Source: Mnemiopsis leidyi (Eukaryota > Ctenophora > Tentaculata > Lobata > Bolinopsidae). From it: a DNA stretch of 20,855 nucleotides. Under the pieces are notes generated by a model, which saw only the letters and a list, made by a program, of their open reading frames with translations, did not search any database and was not told the origin of the DNA. A program made the translations under genes and the position numbers. The stretch's first letter is position 1. Every line of letters begins with the position of its first letter. Location of the stretch: contig JH153373.1 in the NCBI GenBank assembly GCA_000226015.1, forward strand, positions 161,926 to 182,780. The letters run 5' to 3'. Below are positions 17,601-20,855 of this stretch, in pieces.

Positions 17601-18739
17601 CTCAGAGAAACCCTGACAGAGCCGGTAGAGTTCTCAGTGACCTACAAAAGACAATCCGGAGGTCGGGGTCAGTTCGGTGAGGGGTACGGAGAGATCGAAC
17701 CTTTGGAAGACGCTAATGCAGATGTGGAGTTTGTAAACGCAGTAACCGGGGGCATGATCACCAGTAACTTTATCAAGAGTGTAGAGAAGGGAGTCAGGGA
17801 GGCAGCCAACGAGGGGGCCCTGACTGGACACAGGATATCAGGGATACGGTTTATATTGAGGGGCGGGAGAACTCATAATGTGGACTCTTCTGATTGGGCG
17901 TTCTCCAGAGTTGGGTACTACGCGATCAAGGAACATTTTGTAAACAAGGCAACAGTGCTTGAACCTTGGATGGACATTGAGGTACGGACTTTTTTGTTTT
18001 TAGATAATCTGAGGTAACAAAAAGACAGAACACACATCTTTTCAAACTCCTGCACTTTACAAATTTCTTAGAATACCACATCACCCCCAGGTGACAGACC
18101 CCAATGACTATCCCCCTCCCCCAGGTTACAGCCCCCAATAACTAACCCCCCTCCTTCAGGTGACAGCCCCCAGTGACTGCAGTGGGGAGGTTATACAAAG
18201 TATAAACGAGAGAGGAGGGAAGATGAAAGACCTGGATATCCAGGAGGGACTGTGTCACGTGACAGCATCAGCTCCTCTTCAAGTCATGTTCGGATACACT
18301 TCTTTCCTCAGGTGAGCGCTTTTTTTCTGGTTACGTATCGTGTAACAGTCAAGCTGCAACTAATCATTTAGAAGTATTTGATAATTATTTTATAAGTAGA
18401 CTTGTGGTATAAAAATGTTCATCTTTCAGGAAAAATTTCAATAGCGATCCTATTCAGATTGCTTATCAAACTACATACTTATATTGATGTTTTTTTAATA
18501 GATAACAATATAAAAATCCTACTCACTTAAAATAAGTTTGTAGTACCACATGAACACACACACAAACACACTTTAACGTAAACTGTCCCCCTAGAAAGCA
18601 CACATCTGGTATGGGGACATTTACGATGGAGTTCTCCCAGAACAAACCTGTGGAGCCCCACATACAGGAGCAGCTGATAGCGGACTATCGGGAAACTAAA
18701 GCTTACAAGAACCAGCAGTCTTCTGGAATCGGAGTTTAG
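8670..18739 (+). CDS. GFM1: Mitochondrial elongation factor G1, 15 exons
   Basis: Translocase GTPase of mitochondrial protein synthesis. Exons inferred from frame, family similarity and GT..AG borders: 8670-8835, 8987-9079, 9511-9606, 9735-9842, 10069-10239, 14760-14943, 15154-15265, 15441-15533, 15746-15893, 16226-16321, 16472-16638, 16882-17036, 17606-17981, 18160-18311, 18595-18739. They sum to 2262 nt (753 aa; human about 751) without a break. Residues 1-40 are rich in Arg/Ser and lack Asp/Glu, as in a mitochondrial presequence. G motifs: AHIDSGKTT (59-67), RGIT (104-107), DTPGH (126-130), NKMD (180-183), GSALK (304-308). Domain II includes [11 protein letters not shown]; domain IV includes [11 protein letters not shown]; domain V includes the [15 protein letters not shown] stretch. 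Intron phases are 1,1,1,1,1,2,0,0,1,1,0,2,0,2. Intron 5 hosts two lectin genes. The donor of intron 6 (AAT|GTGGGT) is weak but is the only one that keeps the frame. Exon borders are predictions without transcript data. Confidence 0.95.
9225..9359. repeat. Long near-perfect inverted repeat in GFM1 intron 2
   Basis: Left arm 9225-9288 and right arm 9296-9359 are 64 bp each and are separated by a 7-nt loop (9289-9295). Only two positions fail to pair as DNA: 9235 with 9349, which would be a G-U wobble in RNA, and 9258 with 9326. An 11-bp direct repeat, AAATGTGCTAA, occurs at 9215-9225 and 9411-9421, close to target-site-duplication spacing around a roughly 190-bp segment. It could be a miniature foldback transposon or a hairpin small-RNA precursor; the sequence alone does not decide. 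Confidence 0.9.
10441..10905. repeat. Degenerate direct duplication, about 268-bp offset, in GFM1 intron 5
   Basis: Two stretches, about 10441-10630 and 10708-10905, align with gaps. Shared blocks are CCATG(T/C)GGGG with GGTCT and AAAATGC after it, then AAGGGTAA, CTGGGC, GACAATAACGA or a close variant, and finally TGTGCCC or CGTGCCC followed by CCTTTAT. No coding sequence is shared. It lies between exon 5 and lectin gene A and may be an old transposon or promoter duplication. Confidence 0.55.
10998..11007 (+). promoter_or_regulatory. TTTCATGAGA element upstream of lectin gene A
   Basis: The ten bases are identical to an element in the same orientation upstream of lectin gene B. They lie 106 bp before the ATG here and 113 bp before it in gene B. 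Fifteen of 19 positions match if the comparison is widened. A CCAAT motif lies further upstream near 10949. A regulatory role is inferred only from this conservation. Confidence 0.4.
11104..12291 (+). CDS. Secreted protein with two C-type lectin domains, gene A (nested in GFM1 intron 5, sense)
   Basis: Encodes 395 residues without introns. The ATG follows an in-frame TGA at 11092. Residues 1-22 look like a signal peptide (hydrophobic [10 protein letters not shown]). CTLD1 spans about 49-218: AEQRC (Cys67), WVWTGL (117-122), then [15 protein letters not shown] (147-161) and GQPD (164-167), ending KWDDAFAF and YAC (Cys217). The QPD tripeptide at 165-167 occupies the position that favours galactose-type ligands in calcium-dependent lectins; a second QPD is at 154-156. 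WDD replaces the usual WND, and the cysteine normally following it is absent. CTLD2 spans about 222-392: ACE (Cys239), [22 protein letters not shown]; it lacks an EPN or QPD motif, so sugar binding there is doubtful. Residue Asn43 is in an N-x-T sequon. Probable extracellular role in recognition or matrix; ligand unknown. Its paralogue lies 895 bp downstream in the opposite orientation. Confidence 0.9.
   Translation: MSKTTYTLCIAYLSVMVWLPEAQELSLKGRVNGLKNLVKSLANHTFPTCDLVLFTEVADFKTAEQRCSNLNLAASSRVKGNLATVNTEFRNAELSMLLNIALPKSKQHSFKYAGNRWVWTGLRKTKNVSKKHIRKIKNRIPYNALDWEWYDGSQPDVYSNWHRGQPDQRPLKEGKKSNEFENSGVCEEKRCRQNQMRLDHDGKWDDAFAFEKHPYACDYAGRYVVSGELKSWDDAKEACEAAGLTLASVRSHEEVEELRQALLSFLGESGFENCAGVFGIGKDEIKHLSEDKKDCLKKKEGLRIWDPDHWAWIGGNDKEDEGNFKWLDGSEAIFSEDFPWIAGGGNNNGGKGKFNKDDDIDRSKGQDSLTISKWGEFDDEYGDTVRPFACECPRG
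12292..13186. other. Spacer between the two convergent lectin genes
   Basis: AT-rich sequence with no supported gene. AATAAA occurs on the plus strand at 12832-12837 and 12935-12940, both rather far from the stop of gene A. I found no close canonical poly(A) signal for gene B on the minus strand. Confidence 0.5.
13187..14365 (-). CDS. Secreted protein with two C-type lectin domains, gene B (nested in GFM1 intron 5, antisense)
   Basis: Encodes 392 residues without introns, on the strand opposite to its host gene. It is a clear paralogue of gene A, with matching domain order. The signal peptide is about residues 1-22 ([16 protein letters not shown]). CTLD1 (about 49-218) has Cys67, WVWTGL, the two QPD tripeptides at 154-156 and 165-167, KWDD and Cys217. 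CTLD2 (about 222-389) has Cys239, [29 protein letters not shown] and FACEC. From [13 protein letters not shown] (137 on) to about residue 179 the two proteins are identical. Between about 270 and 305 they differ strongly in sequence and length. The asparagine sequon at 43 is kept, while the N-x-S at 127 of gene A is absent. A TTTAAAAG box (14465-14458 on the minus strand) and the shared TTTCATGAGA element lie about 95 and 113 bp upstream of the ATG. The ligand is unknown. Confidence 0.9.
   Translation of the reverse strand: MATTSIVGYLIFLVVIAESTAVLEVSMKEHVEGIKNLVKSLANHTYPTCDLVLFTEVADFKTAEERCANFHLAATSTGKGNLATVNTELRNEEISMLFNIALPKSEQSEFKYAGDRWVWTGLRKTKNNDEKHIKKIKNRIPYNALDWEWYDGSQPDVYSNWHRGQPDQRPLKEGKKSNEYSESGRCKESQCRQNQMRLDHDGKWDDAFAFEKHPFACDYTGRYIVSGELKSWKAAKAACEVAGLTLASIRSLTEAEELRQALLIFLGESGFEECAGTHAVKAKHLDSDKLHCNEKDSEGKTKWDPKHWAWIGGNDHEEEGNFKWLDGSQAEFEDFPWIAKAGGNNGGKAKFDDSDGIDRSGGQDSMTISKWGEIDDEYGDVERPFACECPRG
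14458..14465 (-). promoter_or_regulatory. TATA-like box of lectin gene B
   Basis: TTTAAAAG on the minus strand lies about 95 bp upstream of the ATG and directly follows the TTTCATGAGA element. Gene A has no equivalent box at this spot. Its spacing would allow a 5' UTR of about 60-70 nt. Confidence 0.35.
14469..14478 (-). promoter_or_regulatory. TTTCATGAGA element upstream of lectin gene B
   Basis: This is the counterpart of the element at 10998-11007 of gene A, at nearly the same distance from the ATG and in the same orientation relative to the gene. It may be a conserved transcription-factor site or simply residual homology from the duplication. Confidence 0.4.
16138..16198. repeat. Short duplication and palindrome in GFM1 intron 9
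   Basis: AAATAGCAGTAAATCACTGC is present twice in direct succession (16138-16177). It is followed by a perfect 18-bp palindrome (AATTTATAATTATAAATT, 16181-16198) close to the 3' splice site of exon 10. No function is evident. Confidence 0.75.
16748..16881. repeat. Imperfect 47-50-bp tandem repeat in GFM1 intron 11
   Basis: Units begin with TTGTATTGG at 16748, 16798 and 16845, and share CTAACAAGATTGCCC in the first two. The third, shorter unit runs into the 3' splice site of exon 12. Unit 2 contains a strong-looking cryptic acceptor (T-run then CCCAG ending at 16841), but using it would add a TAG within eight codons. Confidence 0.75.
17018..17437. repeat. 42-bp minisatellite spanning the exon 12 donor site of GFM1
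   Basis: AACCTACTG or a close variant recurs exactly every 42 bp at 17018, 17060, 17102, 17144, 17186, 17228, 17270, 17312, 17354 and 17396 (ten units, the last degraded). The first unit is part of exon 12: it encodes the end of EPTVNYR and contains the authentic donor CAG|GTTTAA. The later units carry TAG|GTTTAA. The period is 14 codons, which explains the long minus-strand open frame over this stretch. In the sense frame TAA follows the donor by nine bases, so use of any downstream copy would truncate the protein. Confidence 0.95.
18091..18179. repeat. 34-35-bp repeat triplicating the exon 14 acceptor site of GFM1
   Basis: CAG|GTGACAG-type starts occur at 18091, 18125 and 18160, each followed by CCCC(C)A(A/G)T and, in the first two, by a C-rich run. 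Only the third keeps the frame into exon 14 ([11 protein letters not shown]). Entering at 18091 or 18125 reaches TAA at the end of unit 2. The tract is effectively a pyrimidine-rich acceptor copied twice into the intron. Confidence 0.9.
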
Positions 18740-19264
18740 ACTGATATCGCACTGAGTTGTCGAGGTGTTACCTGACTCGCGCGCGGCTCGCAGCTTTGCT
18801 GCTCTCTGGCGTTTCGTTAGAACGGTAGACGGATATAATCTCGTCAACGTGCTGAGTGTAGACTGATGTTGTACTGAGCGAAAAAAAAGTGAGATGTGTC
18901 CGACTGAAATAGCTAAATAGTGGAATATGACCTGAAGAAGAGACATTTTCCTAGCTCTAGACTATTGAAGTTGAACCGTGACCTTGACAATCGGTTGAAC
19001 TGTTGAAGATGGTTGATAGTTTGAGCTATTCTTTGCCGTGTCCTCCTTGTCTTAGTCGACGCTACTGAGATTTTTGAAGTCTGAAGTTGAGTTTTGTAGT
19101 TTTTATATCTTGTTATTTATTTCAGAATTCAGCTCTCCTCAAAGCCGACCTCTATCTCTTGTTTCTTTACTGATATACGACGTCAATGTTCTTGAGACTT
19201 TTCAACTACATCAAGTTCGATAGTAGGGATAACCGCTTAAAGTTTCAGAGCAACTCTATAAGAA

Positions 19265-19270
19265 AATAAA
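19265..19270 (+). terminator. Candidate poly(A) signal of GFM1
   Basis: This is the first canonical AATAAA after the GFM1 stop codon, about 525 bp downstream. It would give a 3' UTR of roughly 550 nt. No transcript evidence is available. Confidence 0.45.
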
Positions 19271-19690
19271 CCTGTCGTCAACTAATGGTACAACAGACAA
19301 ATTTACGAAATCCAAAGTAAAGACCGACTTAGAATTTTAGAATTGATTACGCAGTAACACAGGTTGTATCATTAACTTTACACTCATTTTGAGTGAGAAC
19401 GACATTAAAAAGGTGATTTAAAAACAATCCCAATTATTAGCACTGAAAGATACATGTTCAGTAAGTACGAGTTTCACATCAAATCGTTAAAAACGTAATT
19501 TTAAACCAGAGAAACAATTGCATGAACCAGCACGGTCGAATCTATTTCAATAGTCAAAATTTTAGAAAAAAAAACAGTGTTATTACCACACAGAAACTCT
19601 GCCATTAAAGAACAGGCAGATGCCCAACTTAATTTAATATTTTGCTCAATTACAACTAATGTTTTACAAGCAACGGAATTAAAGTTACAC

Positions 19691-19780
19691 GTTGCTAAGT
19701 AACAGTTGCTTAGTAACAGCTTCTCCGCAACAGTTGCTTAGTTAAGGGTGCTAAGTATCAGTAACAGTTGCTAAGTAATT
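19691..19780. repeat. Cluster of GTTGCTWAGTAAC near-palindromes (X-box-like)
   Basis: GTTGCTAAGTAAC at 19691, GTTGCTTAGTAAC at 19705, and weaker copies starting at 19733 (GTTGCTTAGTTAA) and 19767 (GTTGCTAAGTAAT). Each is built of inverted half-sites GTTGCT and AGTAAC around one base. This resembles RFX-factor X-boxes (GTTRCC-type half-sites), though with T for C at the inner position. It may equally be a decaying short tandem repeat. Confidence 0.45.
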
Positions 19781-19797
19781 GTAACACTAACACTGAG

Positions 19798-19899
19798 TTA
19801 CATATTGCAGGTTCCCAAGGACCCGGACAGTCTGCCGTCAGCACTGCTGCAGTAAGTTCCGTCACTCCCTGACAAGTTGTATCCAGCATTGCATTCCAC
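19798..19899 (-). CDS. Terminal exon with the C-terminal half of a sushi (CCP) domain
   Basis: On the minus strand, an acceptor-like run ending TTTTCCTATCAG (19911-19900) precedes 33 codons and a TAA at 19800-19798. The residues VECNAGYNLSGSDGTYC followed by DGRLSGSLGTC fit the sushi pattern C-x-x-G-Y-x-L-x-G, Cys, D-G-x-W-S-G-S-L-P-x-C, with Leu where Trp is usual. The preceding triplets, read straight through, encode CTFSYQ, which would also suit a sushi domain, so the exon may begin slightly further right (another AG is at about 19923). The rest of the gene would lie to the right, partly outside the window; I could not identify an upstream exon. Sushi domains are extracellular adhesion or complement-type modules. 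It is convergent with GFM1. It could also be a stranded exon of a dead gene. Confidence 0.5.
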   Translation of the reverse strand: MECNAGYNLSGSDGTYCSSADGRLSGSLGTCNM

Positions 19900-19924
19900 C
19901 TGATAGGAAAACGTGCAGTTAGCT

Positions 19925-20172
19925 GGTTAGTGTTTGTCTGTCTGGTTAGTGTTTGTCTGTCTGGTTAGTGTTTGTCTGTCTGGTTAGTGTTTGTCTGTCT
20001 TGTTAGTGTTTGTCTGTCTGGTTAGTGTTTGTCTGTCTGGTTAGTGTTTGTCTGTCTGGTTAGTGTTTGTCTGTCTGGTTAGTGTTGTCTGTTAGTTAGT
20101 GTTTGTCTGTCTGGTTAGTGTTTGTCTGTCTGGTTAGTGTTTGTCTGTCTTGTTAGTGTTTGTTAGTGTTTC
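19925..20172. repeat. 19-bp minisatellite, about 13 units
   Basis: The unit GGTTAGTGTTTGTCTGTCT repeats every 19 bp with few changes (some units have T for the first G). One shortened unit lies around 20085-20100 and the end is degraded. It abuts the sushi-type exon. No coding or RNA role is evident. Confidence 0.95.
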
Positions 20173-20626
20173 ATTTCATTGTTAGAAGTCATAAGTTAGA
20201 AAGACATACGTTTTTGCTTATTTATATTTGTTATTTATTATTAGGTTTATTTCGGTGGTTTGTTTGGTTTAATTGCACATGTTTGTAACTGTATCTATTT
20301 AATGTTTTAGCGATGGCCTGTTTTTTGATTAATTCTTGTTTGCACTATCATGGCATTGATATCTGGTCAGATGGAATTTCAACATCTGTCACGACGTCAC
20401 GCACGATTCAGTTTCTAATCAGCTCGATCTCGTGAAATTACACTAAACTACACGTGGAGGCATCAACCTGTCATGTCACGAAATCTGCACTTTTCACTGT
20501 TTTGTAAATTAATTTTCTTTGTGTTGCAGTCACGTGCTGTATCATCTCATCAGGAGAACACCTTCATGTAAACCCTACTTTAAATCGTTAACTCCCATCG
20601 ACATGTCTTATAGGGTTTAGTTCCCT

Positions 20627-20855
20627 GATAACACTTATCTGTCGTCATAACACTTTACTGTCGTCATGACACTTTACTGTCGTCATAACACTTTACTGTC
20701 GTCATAACACTTTACTGTTGTCATAACACTTTACTGTCGTCATAACACTTTACTGTCGTCATAACTACTTTACCGTCGTCATAACACTTTACTGTCGTCA
20801 TAACACTTTACTGTCGTCATAACACTTTACTGTCGTCATAACACTTTACTGTCGT
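20627..20855. repeat. 19-bp minisatellite, 12 units, continuing past the window
   Basis: The unit CATAACACTTTACTGTCGT recurs eleven times at 19 bp and once at 20 bp (an inserted T and a C for T near 20765). The first unit is slightly degenerate. The array ends exactly at the window edge, so its true length is unknown. The sequence is unrelated to the other 19-bp array apart from a short AGTGTT match in inverse orientation. Confidence 0.95.

Larger units (their letters stand above)
18740..19797. other. 3' flank of GFM1
   Basis: No coding region is supported. An imperfect direct repeat of the form TAGACTGAT..ACTGAG lies at about 18737 and 18858. A small CpG-rich patch is at 18776-18790, followed by a GCAGC-TTT-GCTGC hairpin (18790-18802). 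A poly(A) signal is at 19265. The X-box-like cluster is listed separately. Confidence 0.5.
19900..20855. other. Right-hand non-coding region with two minisatellites
   Basis: Apart from the arrays at 19925-20172 and 20627-20855 I see only AT-rich unique DNA. A plus-strand acceptor-like sequence (TTTCTTTGTGTTGCAG ending at 20530) is followed by a short open stretch ending in TAA, but nothing identifies it as an exon. Confidence 0.45.

Noticed and set aside
18527-18946. Minus-strand 139-aa open frame overlapping the last GFM1 exon
   Set aside because: It runs antisense to confirmed coding sequence and a CA-rich intron, with no domain or start context.
20515-20571. Possible plus-strand terminal exon after a TTGCAG acceptor
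   Set aside because: The open stretch is too short, has no recognisable residues, and no partner exon was found.
19925-20855. The 19-bp arrays considered as a CRISPR array
   Set aside because: The repeats are contiguous without spacers and the genome is eukaryotic.
1-20855. tRNA or rRNA genes
   Set aside because: No cloverleaf with conserved A and B boxes and no rRNA-like segment was recognised on either strand by eye.

Overview
The window looks like nuclear DNA of an invertebrate animal. The evidence is a fully split nuclear gene for mitochondrial elongation factor G1 (15 exons with GT..AG introns, mostly 130-570 bp), intronless BTB-domain paralogues in a tandem array, secreted C-type lectins, a sushi (complement-control) exon, AT-rich intergenic DNA and several minisatellites. 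I cannot name the species. A non-bilaterian such as a hydrozoan would fit, but this is only a guess.

Layout. (1) 1-5531 holds three tandem plus-strand copies of one BTB-protein family: BTB1 (its start lies outside the window), BTB2 (intact, 538 aa) and BTB3 (a 7-bp insertion and an internal deletion of about 346 bp; probably a pseudogene). Their BTB-encoding 5' parts are nearly identical, while BTB2 diverges sharply from the other two in its 3' part, so the family is a mosaic. (2) 5532-7053 is intergenic, with a diverged 148-bp tandem duplication. (3) 7054-8391 is a single-exon RPAP2/Rtr1-type RNA polymerase II CTD phosphatase gene, with a splice-acceptor-like sequence just before its ATG. 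(4) 8670-18739 is GFM1. I followed it exon by exon with a continuous reading frame: 2262 nt, 753 aa, with all G-domain motifs and EF-G domains II-V. (5) Intron 5 of GFM1 is about 4.5 kb, roughly eight times the next longest intron, and contains two intronless, convergent paralogous genes for secreted double-CTLD lectins. (6) 18740-20855 holds the GFM1 3' flank, a cluster of X-box-like near-palindromes, a minus-strand terminal exon encoding half a sushi domain, and two unrelated 19-bp minisatellites, the second running off the right edge.

The observations most worth following up concern GFM1. The 5' splice site of exon 12 is contained in a 42-bp unit repeated about ten times into intron 12, and the 3' splice site of exon 14 is contained in a 34-35-bp unit present three times. 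Only the outermost authentic site keeps the frame; the others lead quickly to stop codons. Intron 2 carries a near-perfect 64-bp inverted repeat with a 7-nt loop. The two nested lectins have an identical long-loop region with two QPD tripeptides, and share a 10-bp element about 110 bp upstream of each ATG.

The housekeeping genes (RPAP2 in RNA polymerase II maturation, GFM1 in mitochondrial translation) have no obvious functional link to the BTB array or to the lectins. The arrangement looks like ordinary gene neighbours plus a nested, probably later inserted, lectin pair.
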